From: Cricetomys ansorgei
Taxonomy: Eukaryota > Chordata > Mammalia > Rodentia > Nesomyidae
DNA length: 64,000 nucleotides
Assembly: GCA_026225945.1 (NCBI GenBank)
Contig: JAMJFZ010000818.1
Span: 2,523,501-2,587,500, forward strand
Reading direction: 5' to 3'
Shown here: positions 43,263 through 53,650 of the stretch, one piece after another
Layout: every line of letters begins with the position of its first letter
How positions within the stretch are numbered: position 1 is the first letter of the stretch
Made by a program: the position numbers and the translations under genes
Notes under the pieces: generated by a model
Databases searched by the model: none
Seen by the model: only the letters and a program-made list of their open reading frames with translations
Told to the model about the DNA's origin: nothing

Positions 43263-44035
43263 GGCGTGATGATGTGGCTGGAACCCTTCACCCAGTAGGA
43301 CACACTTGGGTGGAGTTCTTGCTGTGTATGCAGATAGCATCAGTTGGCTCTCCCTGTGCCACAGTTGTCTCTATTGACTGCTTACTGCTCTTTATCTCTG
43401 GATAGGAATTTATTTATGGTGCTGTGAAGTGCAGGCCTTATCAAGGGATGTGATGGGTTAATGCCCCCATGCTTCACCTCCTTTACCTTTGGTCCTGACG
43501 CTGTTGTTTACGGTACAGGTTTGAACTTGAGGGAGGGGGCAGGGGCGGAAGAAGAAGATTAAAAGGCTCCTACTTGCCTGCTGACCTGCTTGGAGCAGGT
43601 AAGATCTGCGCAGGTGTGGTCAGGGGCCCTGCACCCACAGCCCTAACTCCCTGGGGAGATAAATTCACAGTTAATAAATATGAGAAGCTCAGAGGAGGCT
43701 AAGGCCCAGCCCAGTGGATCAAAGGAAACTGACTGCCTCTCTAAGTGGGAAATACCAGGGTTCAGTGAAGGGTGCCCATCATAGAGCTGGCAAGGAAGAG
43801 CTAGTGTGGGGAGAAGCCCCTGGATCCTCATTCATCCATAGTAACGGCATCTTAAGCAGGTGCCTTTCTCTCTGTAAATGTCAACCTGCTGAGACTTAAA
43901 CCACCATCTTTTCTGTCTTAGGGCTCCCAAGAGGATACTTTGACAAGGAAGCAACCAGATTCTGCCTGGTGCAGAGTGCGTACTTAAGAAGTGCAAATTC
44001 CCACCCAACTTTGTTTTTTGTTTTTGTTTTGTTTT
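43263..44035. other. Single-copy sequence
   Basis: Nothing recognised apart from a G-rich stretch near 43530-43550. Confidence 0.4.
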
Positions 44036-44210
44036 TTAATTTATTTTATTTATCTGTGTTCTCTATCTGCATGTACACCTGCATACCAGAAGGGGGCATC
44101 TGATCCCATTATAGATGGTTGTGAACCACTATGCGGTTGCTGGGAATTGAACTCAGGACCTCTGGAAGAGCAGTCAGTGCTCTTAAACTGCTGAGCCACC
44201 TCTCGGCCCC
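44036..44210 (-). repeat. B2 SINE (reverse)
   Basis: 'ATCTGATCCCATTATAGATG', 'GTTGTGAACCACTATGCGGT', 'GGGAATTGAACTCAGGACCT' and 'TGCTGAGCCACCTCTCGGCC' are clear reversed B2, essentially complete. Confidence 0.93.
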
Positions 44211-45164
44211 CAACTACATTTTGTTTGAGAAATAAAACAGAACAAAAGATATTTATTTATTTAGTGTGTGTGGGGGTGGGGGTGCGCCAGTATCATGGCC
44301 TGCGTATGGACCCACTTCCTCCAGCCAAGGCCTTTCCTCTGTCTCTCCACACTTCCCCAAGATTCCTTCTTCCATCCTAGGTAACCATTCTCAAAACCTT
44401 AAACTCTCAGGAAACTTATGCTGGTCAAAACACACAATTTTTAAAATTATCTTTTTTTTCCCCTATCAGGACAGCAAATGTCACTCCATTTTGAATATGG
44501 TAGCATATGCCACAGATGCATCGTGTCTGTCGTCCCCTCTGTGTTTTGTTTGTATGATTCTCCTACCACCCACAGAGATATTTGCGTACGCCCAAAGGGA
44601 TCACCGAACCAGACCGAGGTCACGGAATGCTCCAGGATAAACATGAAGTCAAGCCATCCGAATCATTCCATCGCAGGAGAAAATGACTTCTTTCGTCCCA
44701 AGCTCACAAAGCAGATCCCCCGATGAGGGATGGGGAGTGGCTTCAAAATATCAGCCAAGCTCTGAGCCTCCCATACTGAAAAGGGACCAACACTCATGAC
44801 ACGATGTGACTCACGATGTCCGGGTGGACATCATTTCCTCGGGAGTCCAGCGAGGGGGAACTGTAGCCCTCATTTCAGCAAAGAGCCCACAACTAGGTAC
44901 AGGGCTGCGAAGTAGCTCTCAGTGCCTGCCGTTTCTGAGGTGCTGGTGTTTTCTTTGTGAAGGTGGTGCTGTTGGATGGAGTTTGTGCAGGGCCAGGTGG
45001 GATGCGTTGAGTCCAGAGTTGCTCTTATCTCTCTAGGATCCTCTCTTCTCACCTCTCCGAGTGATCAGCAGCGAGCTTCCTGGCTCTTGAGGGCTGTCAA
45101 AGAGGGTGCGGTGTCTGCCTGCCTGGGCCTCTCTCTTCCAGTCTGCGGTCCTATCACGCCCTGA
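44211..45164. other. Single-copy sequence with exon-like candidate
   Basis: 44470-44726 is an open frame immediately after a strong pyrimidine tract and AG (CTTTTTTTTCCCCTATCAG), ending at a TGA. The deduced 85-residue segment has a CxxC near its start and several further Cys, but I recognise no family (see findings). Confidence 0.3.
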
Positions 45165-45570
45165 TTAGTATTAATAATTGATTTATATAGCACCTTTTAC
45201 AAGCCTCCAAGTATTCGGGACAATTGGTCCCTGTGTGGACACACGCATCGCTTCACCCTCATGGCCCCACCTGGGAGGAGCGCGGTCATAGTGGCGCCAG
45301 TCACCCCGATGGCGCCACTGATGTGACATGGGGACAGTTCAGTGTGGGAAGTGGGGCGGTTTGTTATCACCTCTGGTGGGGGCGGAGGCCATGCTAGGTT
45401 TATTAATAAGTCAAAAGGTTCAACCACAGAGACGCATGCTCCAGGAAGCAGGCTTGGGCCGTGGGGTGTGGTGGCAGCTCCCTCATTATAGAGATGAAAA
45501 GAAACAGAGGGGCGGATGGAATAAGGTAACCCCAGTGGCAAAGATGGCAGAAGGTTCACACATGTGTCAG
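45165..45570 (+). repeat. MIR-like SINE fragments
   Basis: 45170-45220 ('TTGATTTATATAGCACCTTT') and 45478-45560 ('CCTCATTATAGAGATGAAAA', 'GAAACAGAGG') resemble the two ends of an ancient MIR/CORE-SINE, separated by unrelated GC-rich DNA. Tentative. Confidence 0.4.
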
Positions 45571-45719
45571 TCACACCAACATGTCTCTCCTGCTAGGGAA
45601 AATTAGAAAGTGCAGGTGGTTGCTAAGGCCATGTTTGAGGGGACTTGTCTACATCTGATAGTTTAAGAAATCCTGGGCTAGGGTTTGGAGAGCTCCGGAC
45701 AATAATAATCTTTATATTA

Positions 45720-45852
45720 CTCTCTCTCTTCTCTCTCTCTCTCTGTACACACAACTGAAGTTTGTTCTCTCTGTATTGTGGGTCTGGGAATTGAACCCAG
45801 GTCCTCAGACTTGGCAGCAAGAACCTTTACCCCCTGAGCCATCTCACTGACC
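45720..45852 (-). repeat. B2-superfamily SINE (reverse) with CT tract
   Basis: (CT)n at the tail side, then 'GGGAATTGAACCCAGGTCCT' (B box reversed) and 'CCCTGAGCCATCTCACTGAC' (A box reversed). Confidence 0.85.
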
Positions 45853-45861
45853 TGGAGTGCA

Positions 45862-46036
45862 CGGATTAGCTAAGCTAGGCTGGCTTGCCCCCAGGCATCC
45901 TCCTGTCTCCACCTCCCCAAGGCTGGGATTACAAGTGTGTACCATTACATCTGACTTTTTAAACATTGTTCTGGAGGTTGTGCTGGGATCCTAATGTGTG
46001 CTGGCAGGCATTCGACTGACAGTCATCTCCCCGGTC
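45862..46036 (-). repeat. B4/RSINE1 SINE (reverse)
   Basis: 'GGCATCCTCCTGTCTCCACC', 'GGCTGGGATTACAAGTGTGT', 'GGAGGTTGTGCTGGGATCCT' and a reduced reversed head: B1-like half followed by tRNA-like half. Confidence 0.75.
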
Positions 46037-46269
46037 CCAAGAGATGCCGTTACTTGTGTTTCTTTTGCAGAGTCATCATCACATAGCTTGAGACATGAAG
46101 CAGACTTGACTGGGATCTTTCACGTAAAGACCATTTCTAAAGCTGAGTGCTCTTTGGAAAAATCACAGACTCCACTCAACTCAGTTTTCTCATTTCCATT
46201 TTACCTCCTTTGCAGGAGTGAAGCAGTGTCTGACATGTGGTACATGCTTCATCAAGATAAGCTATTTAT
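46037..46269. other. Single-copy linker
   Basis: Nothing recognised. It forms the N-terminal part of a 326-codon frame that continues into the minisatellite; not a gene. Confidence 0.4.
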
Positions 46270-47036
46270 TATTTCATCATCACCACCACCATCATTAGTA
46301 GTAGCAGCAGCATTTCCCTCAGCACTGTCATCACCAGCATCATCAGCATCTCCATCACCAGCATCACCAGCATTTCCATCACTAGCATCATCAGCATCTC
46401 CATCACTAGCATCATCACCAGCATCATCAGCATCTCCATCACCACCATCATCAGCATCTCCATCACCAGCATCACCAGCATCTCCATCACTAGCATCATC
46501 ACCAGCATCACCAGCATCTCCATCACTAGCATCATCACCAGCATCATCAGCATCTCCATCACCACCATCATCAGCATCTCCATCACCAGCATCACCAGCA
46601 TCTCCATCACTAGCATCATCAGCATCTCCATTATCACCATCACCAGCATCATCAGCATCTCCATCACCAGCATCACCAGCATCTCCATTGCTAGCATCAT
46701 CACCAGCATCATCAGCATCTCCATCACCACCATCATCAGCATCTCCATCACCAGCATCACCAGCATCTCCATCACTAGCATCATCACCAGCATCACCAGC
46801 ATCTCCATCACTAGCATCATCACCAGCATCATCAGCATCTCCATCACCACCATCATCAGCATCTCCATCACCAGCATCACCAGCATCTCCATCACTAGCA
46901 TCATCAGCATTCCATTATCACCATCACCAGCATCATCAGCATCTCCATCACCAGCATCACCAGCATCTCCATTGCTAGCATCATCACCACATCATCAGCA
47001 TCTCCATCACCACCATCATCAGCATCTCCATTCACT
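46270..47036. repeat. Trinucleotide-based minisatellite with 285-bp higher-order repeat
   Basis: Built from CAT/CAC/CAG triplets in words such as 'ATCACCAGCATC' and 'AGCATCTCCATC'. The landmark 'ACCACCATCATCAGC' occurs at 46441, 46561, 46726, 46846 and 47009: spacings 120, 165, 120, 163. Hence 46441-46725 and 46726-47008 are two tandem copies of a 285-bp unit, identical in my reading except for two single-base deletions in the second (near 46908 and 46990). All units are multiples of three, so an Ala/Ser/Pro frame (plus) and a Met/Leu/Val frame (minus) stay open; both are artefacts. Confidence 0.97.
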
Positions 47037-47642
47037 AGCAACTCTCCTCAGAGAAATGGGATGTCTACTACAGAACAAGAGTGGTCTTCCCAGAAAGGAG
47101 GGTTGAAGCATGGAGAAAGCGTCTCCTGCTTGTCTGAAATCTCATATTCTGCTTCCTGAGATGTCGTGGTGGAAACCTAGACTCACCCGGGAGTAAAGAA
47201 CAAGCTTAGAAACAGATCAGAGAAGTCGGTGGGTTAAGTGAAGGTTCTGAGAGACCAAGAAGCTAAAGGACAGTTCCAAGAAAGCCAGACCTTAGGGTGG
47301 GGATGGAGATGGTGTGGAACCCAGGACTGTGACAGCGACATCCAGGCTGGGGTTTTCTGAATCCATCCCACCCAATCCGGTGGGGTGGTTCAGGTTCTAG
47401 GAACAAAACCTAACAGGCCCATGTAAATGAGGGGGCACGGCTACAGCGTTCTCCTCTCTCAGAGAGCCTCGGAACCCAACACTGGGCAGAGACTTCTAGA
47501 TGGTCCAGTGGCAAAGAAACCTTTTACTTTCTGCTCAGCATTTCCCAGGTCCATTCATCAATTGCAGCCACTCTTTATACATTAGGTCTGGGGAGCCCAA
47601 GCAAGATTTATTTGTGATAAGAGTTTTAAGTTTTTAATTATA
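47037..47642. other. Single-copy sequence
   Basis: Nothing recognised. Confidence 0.4.
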
Positions 47643-47800
47643 ATTTATTTATTTATCTATTTAGTATGTGGTAGGGGGCGGAGGTCAGAGGACAGCTTGC
47701 AGCGGTTCTTTCTTCTCGCCGTGTGGGTTCTGGGGAATTGAACTCAAGACCTCAGTCTTGGCAACAAGCTCCTGTATTCACTGGGCCATCTCGCCTGCCT
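47643..47800 (-). repeat. B2-superfamily SINE (reverse, B3A-like)
   Basis: Reversed ATTT-rich tail, 'GGGGCGGAGGTCAGAGGACA', 'GGGGAATTGAACTCAAGACC' (B box) and 'CTGGGCCATCTCGCCTGCC' (head). Confidence 0.8.
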
Positions 47801-48204
47801 CTCTCTCTTCACATTTTCATTTCACAGAACAACGTGTGCTCTCTCTGAACATACTGTAGGGTAGGTTGACTTACAGCAGGGGGATCTGGAAGGTTTGTCA
47901 TTTCCGAGCCTCGGGGAGGGACGTATAGAATAAAGCAGTGTGTGTTTCTGTTGCACCCCACCTGAACACGATTTCCAGCTTGTAAACAAACTCATGCTGC
48001 TTCTGTACTGTTGCTTTTGCTCTTGCGTGGGTGGGTTTAAGGTTCCACCGCCATTTGGGATGGCGAATACCATGGAGGAACGAGGGACACCTACATCCCA
48101 GTTCGCGATCCTGACACCGCTCATGAAAATGTCAACCCAGCAGAAATGACCACTGTCAACCTGGCTGCCATTTATGAAGAAGTGCTATTGCCCATAGGCT
48201 AGCC
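47801..48204. other. Single-copy sequence
   Basis: A 100-codon minus frame (47822-48124) is unassigned. Nothing else seen. Confidence 0.4.
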
Positions 48205-48325
48205 CTCATAGTCCTCTAAAGGGAAACTGAGGCTCGGCACAGGAGACAGATTTTCCCAAGTGACACTGCTATAAAGTAGCAGGTCCAACATTCACATGCA
48301 TCATGAACCACCAACAGAGGCTATG
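48205..48325 (+). repeat. MIR SINE fragment
   Basis: 'AAAGGGAAACTGAGGCTCGG' and 'TTTTCCCAAGTGACACTGCT' then 'AAAGTAGCAGGTCC' follow MIR order. Confidence 0.7.
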
Positions 48326-48957
48326 GGTATCACATTGCCCACCTACAGAGCTTGTTAATTTCTTCTCCCATCCAAGTCTCCAATACTATGAAGGATCCAA
48401 GGGTCACATTTACTGCTGGGAGCCCGAGCTTCCCTGAGGAATTGGAAACCACAGTTGCTGAGTTGCCAAAAGTCTGTGTGCCAGGGTGGCTTAGGCCCTT
48501 CCCGGGGAGGAAGTCAACTGGTCTCATGCTTTGTCCTCTCTGAGCAGGAAGCAGCTATGTGTTGTTACCCAGGTACTGGCTGCTTTTGGAGGCTTACACA
48601 TGGGCACATGGGCACATCACATGTGTACACGTGAAAGCCCAGAGGTCATTCCATTTTGGCAAGAACTCCCAGCTTAGGCACCATGTCTCAGCCCCGGGAA
48701 ACCCTTCAGGACCTGGTGACCCAGGGTGGATGGTCTCATTTAATCCATCTTTTAGAGAATACAGGTAGATATTGAAGAGTTGGACTTCGCAGCTTTCAAA
48801 AATGAACTTTTTTTTTTCCATCATAAAAATACAAGAGAAGAGAGCAAGTCAATTTTATCAGGAAAAACCTCAAATCTTCATTGGAAAAAACAAATAAAAT
48901 AGCCTCTGCAAAGTCTTCTTCATCAAACCGAGCCATTTGCTACTTCAACAATAGTGC
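48326..48957. other. Single-copy sequence
   Basis: Nothing recognised; T-run at 48810-48819. Confidence 0.4.
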
Positions 48958-49176
48958 CTGTAGTATTTCTTTATTTTTATGTCACATGTAGGTGTCTGCC
49001 TGTGTGTATGTTCACCTCATGTATGCAGCACCCACAGAGACCAGAAGCGGATGTTGAATCCCCTGGAACCAGAGTTGCAGACAGTTGTGAGCCTTCCTGT
49101 CAGTGCCGGGAACCGAACCCAGGTCCTCTAGAAGAGCAGCCAGGCGCCTGAACTATAGAATCATCTCTCCACTCGC
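48958..49176 (-). repeat. B3 SINE (reverse)
   Basis: 'TTTCTTTATTTTTATGTCAC' tail, 'GAATCCCCTGGAACCAGAGT' middle, 'GGAACCGAACCCAGGTCCTC' B box reversed, 'TCATCTCTCCAC' head. Confidence 0.9.
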
Positions 49177-49214
49177 AATAGTGTTTTGAAATAATACTCT
49201 TCCAGTCTCCTGCC

Positions 49215-49400
49215 ATAATTGTAGTAAGCGTAGCGTCCGCACCCACTCCGTGTTCCAGTGTACCAGGCTCGTTGCTCAACTCTTCAAGCTGTAGCACATC
49301 CTTGAGCTTGCATAGTGATCTCAAAAAGGTGGGGACGGTGTAAACTGAGGCTGGGGAGGCTCAGGTCAATGGACCAGGACCGGGCTAGCCTGGTGTGGAT
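49215..49400 (+). repeat. MIR SINE, diverged
   Basis: 'GTTCCAGTGTACCAGGCTCG', 'TTGCTCAACTCTTCAAGCTG' and 'GGTGTAAACTGAGGCTGGGG' give a long but weak MIR-order match. Confidence 0.6.
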
Positions 49401-49627
49401 GGTTTGCATGCAGGTGACCTGAGAGTGGACCCCCCGATGCTGTGCGCTGCACGCGATACACAATACTGCTCCCTCCTCTGATGAGCTAAGAACACTTAGG
49501 GGGAGGAATGTCTTCGTCTCACAAATCCTGCACGCCTGTTTGGCTTCCGGAGGGCACATCTCAGCAACACAGAGGACTCAGCCGGAGGCTGGAAACTTAG
49601 TAGGAGTTGAGTTAGTATGTGTGAACC
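49401..49627. other. Single-copy sequence
   Basis: Nothing recognised. Confidence 0.4.
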
Positions 49628-49850
49628 GGGGGCTGGTGGGATGGCTCAACAGGTAAAAGAGCTTGCTGCCGATCTGGCAACCTGAGTTTGATTCGCTGGA
49701 ACCAATGTGGTGGAAGGAGAGAGTTGATTCCCGCGAAGTTACCCTCTGACTTCCACGTATATACTGTCACCTGGAAACACACATACACAGCACCCACAAA
49801 ACCAACAAACAAATGCAAGAAAACAAAAATTGTTAAGTTGTATCAAAATG
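49628..49850 (+). repeat. B2-superfamily SINE (B3A-like) with A-rich tail
   Basis: 'GGGGCTGGTGGGATGGCTCA' head, 'CCTGAGTTTGATTCGCTGGA' B-box region, 'GTTACCCTCTGACTTCCACG' and a long AAC/A-rich tail. Confidence 0.88.
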
Positions 49851-49999
49851 AAAAAAAAATCTATATTCTCTTCACACATCATAAAAATATTTTTGCAGAG
49901 GCTGATCTGACTGGTTGTCCCCCTTGTCTGCCGTCAGAGTAAGAGCTATTTTTAATGTGCCAATCTCCTGTTGGATTTGAGCTCATTACACATACAGCA

Positions 50000-50320
50000 G
50001 CACCCTTTTTATGAGGGGTGTGTGGTCCAAGGACCCCGGTGGATGTCTGAAGCTGTGGGGAGTAGGAAACTGCAGGGTTGAGAAAGCTGTTGCAATAACC
50101 GAGATGGTACTCACGGGATGGTAATGTATACAGAGAGGATACTCTGTACAAATGGGAGATTCAAGGAGGCTTGGCCCAGGATATATAAAATTGCTCCATG
50201 TTACGTAGAGTGGCACAGACAAATACCACGATGAATTAATACCTGGAGTTTCACATCTGATGTTTTGGAATCACGATAGACTACATGTGACCGAATTCAT
50301 GAGAAGTAAAGTTACGGATC
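50000..50320 (+). mobile_element. Possible ancient Tigger/MER-type DNA transposon fragment
   Basis: 'GGTCCAAGGACCCCGGTGGA', 'TGTCTGAAGCTGTGGGGAGT' and the distal 'GGAATCACGATAGACTACAT' resemble the internally symmetric 'cccctgtggatacctgaaac...ggaccgcggttgacc' layout of mariner/Tigger MITEs. Diverged, tentative. Confidence 0.4.
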
Positions 50321-50591
50321 AGCAGATACTGAGCACATGTGTGTATATATGTATAAAATATACGGTGGGCATAAACATACGTGCATGTAATATGTACACT
50401 ATGATAAGGAGAAGCCCATATACTAGGACAGTGTGTGGGCCTTGGAAAATCCTTGACTGAAAGACCGAATGCATAGAAGACATCTAACAAGAAAACATGA
50501 AGACGAGTTGGTGAGGAAGCCTCTCCAACAAATTTGGAAATAGGTGGCTCTTATCTGGGTTGGGTGATTTCAGGAGAGATAGGAGGTACCT
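50321..50591. other. Single-copy sequence
   Basis: AT-rich, nothing recognised. GTACCT at 50586-50591 is the left target duplication of the following LTR. Confidence 0.45.
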
Positions 50592-50905
50592 TGTAGTTGT
50601 TACGCTGCTGTAGTGGCTCACCAAGGATGATAAGGAGGCATATTTTATAATTGCAAACCCTACCAGACCGTCTTGGCCAGTGCCATACTGCCAGTGGAAC
50701 CCCGAGCATCTGAGCTCAGGTGTTTCTATTGATTCAGAACGCCTCAGGTGCTCTACTGATAGCACGCGCAGATCATGTGCAATCAAACGTCCCCCACGTA
50801 GATCCAACACCTGCAGACAATACAAAACTGGAAGACCTAAGCAGCCCCTCACCCAACAGTGTACAAAACCATTTCGAACATAACTAAAATTAAACGTCTA
50901 CAACA
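50592..50905 (-). mobile_element. Solo LTR (ERVK-like), sibling of the copy at 42779
   Basis: 314 bp, TG...CA, flanked by GTACCT on both sides (50586-50591 and 50906-50911), a perfect 6-bp duplication. Aligns along its length to the reverse complement of 42779-43101, sharing for example 'CCAACACCTGCAGACAATAC' and 'TCTACTGATA' blocks. It has ~17 extra bases at its minus-strand 3' end. A 122-codon frame overlapping it resembles a frame in the sibling only because the DNA is homologous. Confidence 0.87.
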
Positions 50906-50911
50906 GTACCT

Positions 50912-51164
50912 CAACAGTGAGGGTGGGGGTGGTGGGGGGGTACTGTCTCAGGATGCCTACTTCACAGACTCCGCACCTTCTCCGGAAGCCATCAGCGTCT
51001 GGCAAGAGGCAGCATGTGGGGAGGAGCATTTCGGTCACATATCATCTGTAGATGAAGAAATGGTGGAAGGATGTCAGCTAGCACGACCCTTTACAATGGC
51101 TTGCCGATATGCTAGGTGTAATTAAGCCAATTATGCCTCACTGCAAGGCTACTAACAAGCCTGG
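50912..51164. other. Single-copy sequence with G-run
   Basis: G-rich run at 50920-50941. Nothing else recognised. Confidence 0.4.
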
Positions 51165-51305
51165 TACAATGTAATCCCCTGTTTAAGATAAGAGAATGGA
51201 AGTACAAGAGGTTCTGTAACTCGCCCAAGGTCCTGGATCTTGGAAGCCACTGCCTGGCTGGAGTCCACGCCTGACCCCACAGGGCATTTCCCACAGCCTG
51301 TTGAA
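51165..51305 (+). repeat. MIR SINE
   Basis: 'GTACAATGTAATCCCCTGTT', 'AAGATAAGAGAATGGAAGTA' and 'GTAACTCGCCCAAGGTCCTG' follow MIR order. Confidence 0.72.
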
Positions 51306-51345
51306 GGGAGACCAGGTAATTCTCTGTACCACCATGTTGCTGATC

Positions 51346-51462
51346 AGGCTGGGCAAAGTGGTACGTGCCTGGCATCCCAGTGGCTGAGACAGGGGGATTG
51401 TAAATCTGAGGCAGCCTGGTCTATCAGAAGGACACTGTCCCAAAATAAGAACAACAAAAATG
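51346..51462 (+). repeat. B1 SINE, diverged
   Basis: 'GCTGGGCAAAGTGGTACGTG', 'CCTGGCATCCCAGTGGCTGA', 'GCAGCCTGGTCTATCAGAAG' and 'GACACTGTCCCAAAATAA'. Confidence 0.8.
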
Positions 51463-51667
51463 TGGATTTGTTAGCAAGAGGCGGACAGGCCCGAACGTTA
51501 AGTAACTCTTTTCTCGAATGGCATATTAGTAGCTTCCGCTAAGACACATTCTCCCCGGTGGAGACTCTCGGTGGGCATTTATTTCTCAATGCAACAGGAA
51601 TATTTTATACAGCGGTTTCTTTTGAGAACCTCCATTTCGTTCGTTTATTTGCGCATCGGTTCATCAC
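51463..51667. other. Single-copy sequence
   Basis: Nothing recognised. Confidence 0.4.
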
Positions 51668-51800
51668 CTTTTCGAGACAGGATCTTGTGCTGGCCTTGAA
51701 CTCACAACGGAGTCAAAGTTGGATTTCAACTCTTGATTCTCCTCCCTCCGCCTCCCAAGAGCCAGGGTACCAGATCTGAGCCGCTAGGTCTGGAAAACAT
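51668..51800 (-). repeat. B1 SINE (reverse), diverged
   Basis: 'TTTTCGAGACAGGATCTTGT', 'GCTGGCCTTGAACTCACAAC' and 'CCTCCGCCTCCCAAGAGCCA'. Confidence 0.8.
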
Positions 51801-52384
51801 TCTACTTTATTCTATTTCAAAATCTTTTATTTCTCCTAAAGCCTTGCACATGCTGGCGAGCCGTCTGCCTGCGAGCTGCCTCCCAGTCCTGGAGTCTCCG
51901 AGATCTTATAGACAATGAAACTAAGGCAGATCCAGAAACCATGGCTTGTTCCTGGTCAGAATCTCCTGATGTCTGTAAATAAGCACAGGGCCCGCTCTCC
52001 ACTCTGGGAAATGGCAGAAAAACTGGGGCTCAGCAGATCAGGAAATCCCCCCAAAGCTAGGCACTCCTGCCATGCAATAGCGAGGACGGGTAGTGTGTGT
52101 CTTGATGGGAGGCTGGGATCACCCTGCGCCCTAAAATTCTAGAACTTTCCCCCTTTCCCACTGTTTTCTGAGTGTGTTGTCTTGAGTCTTGACTCAAGGT
52201 GTGGGTGGCTTTCCCCTGTAATACCTTTCACCACTGCCTGTTTAACCAGAGTTTCTCCATCTTCAAGGTAGTTCAAGTGATTAAGCCAGGCCAGGGGTCA
52301 ACCTTGGGTGTCGTTGCTCAGCTGGCATTCACCTTCGCTTTTTTGTTGTTGAGGCTGCTGTTGTTTCCTGTTTGTTTATTTGTT
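51801..52384. other. Single-copy sequence
   Basis: Nothing recognised. Confidence 0.4.
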
Positions 52385-52522
52385 TTCCGAGACGGGGTTT
52401 CTCTGTTGTAGCCCTGGCTGTCCTGGAACTCACTCCGGAGACCAAGCTGGCCTCGAACTCACGGAGACCCGCTTGCCTGCCTCTGCTTCCCGAGTGCTGG
52501 GATTAAAGGTGCACCCCACCGT
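52385..52522 (-). repeat. B1 SINE (reverse), young-looking
   Basis: 'CCGAGACGGGGTTTCTCTGT', 'GCCCTGGCTGTCCTGGAACT', 'GGCCTCGAACTCACGGAGAC' and 'CCGAGTGCTGGGATTAAAGG' are close to consensus. Confidence 0.95.
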
Positions 52523-52539
52523 TGCTCCGCTTCACCTTG

Positions 52540-52652
52540 GTTTCTGAGGCAGGGTCTCTCAGTGACCTGGAACTTAGGGATGGAGCCCAGGGATTCGCCT
52601 GTCTCTGCCTCCCCATTGCTGGAATGGCTCAGGCACGCCACCATGCCTGAGC
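52540..52652 (-). repeat. B1-like SINE (reverse), old
   Basis: 'TCTGAGGCAGGGTCTCTCAG', 'GATTCGCCTGTCTCTGCCTC' and 'GGCACGCCACCATGCCTGAG'. It sits directly beside a young B1. Confidence 0.75.
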
Positions 52653-53324
52653 CATTTATGTGGATTTTATGTGGATTCTTAGGCTCTAGCTCAGGTCCTT
52701 ATGCTCGCAAGGAAAGGACTTTGGAATATTAAGTGCCACCTCTTACCTCCCACAGCGGACAGCAGGCTCCCCAGTTCTATGTAGTTCTAGTCTCCTTTAT
52801 CCAAAATGCCTCTAACATGTGGGAGAGCCACAGGACTCCCTAACGTGTTTCTTAGACAAAAAATATTCTCAATCTCAAATATGGCCGAGCCTGCTGCTAA
52901 CGTTATCCGATCTGGGGAAATTTACGGAGAGACTCAGAGAGCAGGTGGTTGAATCGTTCCTGTGGTACAGAGACTGGTGTCTGAAGATGACCCTAGACTA
53001 CTTCCTCACCCAGCCAGTCCTAACTTTTGTTCTCTTTGGTTTGATGCTTGTGGAGGGCAGAGCTGAGGTTGGCAGACATGGCATCTGAAGCTACGGCGCT
53101 GCTTGGATATCTGAGCAGGTATGGAGCTGAAGCGTTCCTCACCAGGGGCGTTATAGTCCCAGTGTCTTCTCACCACACCCAAGACCTGTCATGTCTGTGG
53201 GTCAGAGAAAAAAAGAGCATTCAGCGGGATGACAGGGTCTCAGAAGGGGGTTTGAGCTGTGCTGACTTCCCAATGGCAGGGCCTGCTGGGTGAGTTGAAA
53301 TCGATTGGTTTGGACTGGGTATCG
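52653..53324. other. Single-copy sequence, nothing recognised
   Basis: An 89-codon frame at 52819-53088 has a short hydrophobic stretch but no recognised family, splice context or upstream promoter. Confidence 0.35.
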
Positions 53325-53650
53325 TTTTGGTAAATTTCACATCGCATAGACAAAATACCTGACGCGAACAATTCAACAGAGGGAAGATGGATTTTGGCTC
53401 ATGGTTTCCGAGAGTTCAGTTCATCACCCATTGCTTTCGGATCCGTGTAGAGCTTATGGGGGAGGGGGTCAGAGAGAGGCAGGGATTAGGCACTAAGTAT
53501 AACTCTCAAAGGTGACTGTCAGTGAAGTGCATGCTTCAGGGAAGTCCCACCTCCTAAAGCTTGCAGCACCTTCCGACAGTAATGCTGGCCACGGAGGGCC
53601 CAGCACTGAACACAGCAGCTGTGGGGGATATTTCCCATTCAAACCATAGC
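53325..53650 (-). mobile_element. MaLR-type LTR (antisense), diverged
   Basis: 'CATAGACAAAATACCTGACG', 'GGAAGATGGATTTTGGCTCA', 'TGGTTTCCGAGAGTTCAGTT', 'AAGTCCCACCTCCTAAAGC' and the end 'CCCATTCAAACCATAGC' follow the same antisense order as 3321-3735. Solo LTR. Confidence 0.7.

Noticed and set aside
45998..46978. 326-codon Ala/Ser/Pro-rich frame and the 213-codon Met/Leu/Val-rich antisense frame
   Set aside because: Both are products of a triplet-based minisatellite whose units are multiples of three; the frame breaks in the last copy without any sign of selection.
42770..50852. Similar peptides encoded at 42770-43000 (plus) and 50484-50852 (minus), suggesting a shared protein
   Set aside because: The similarity comes from homologous solo LTR DNA; both frames run out of the LTR into unrelated sequence.
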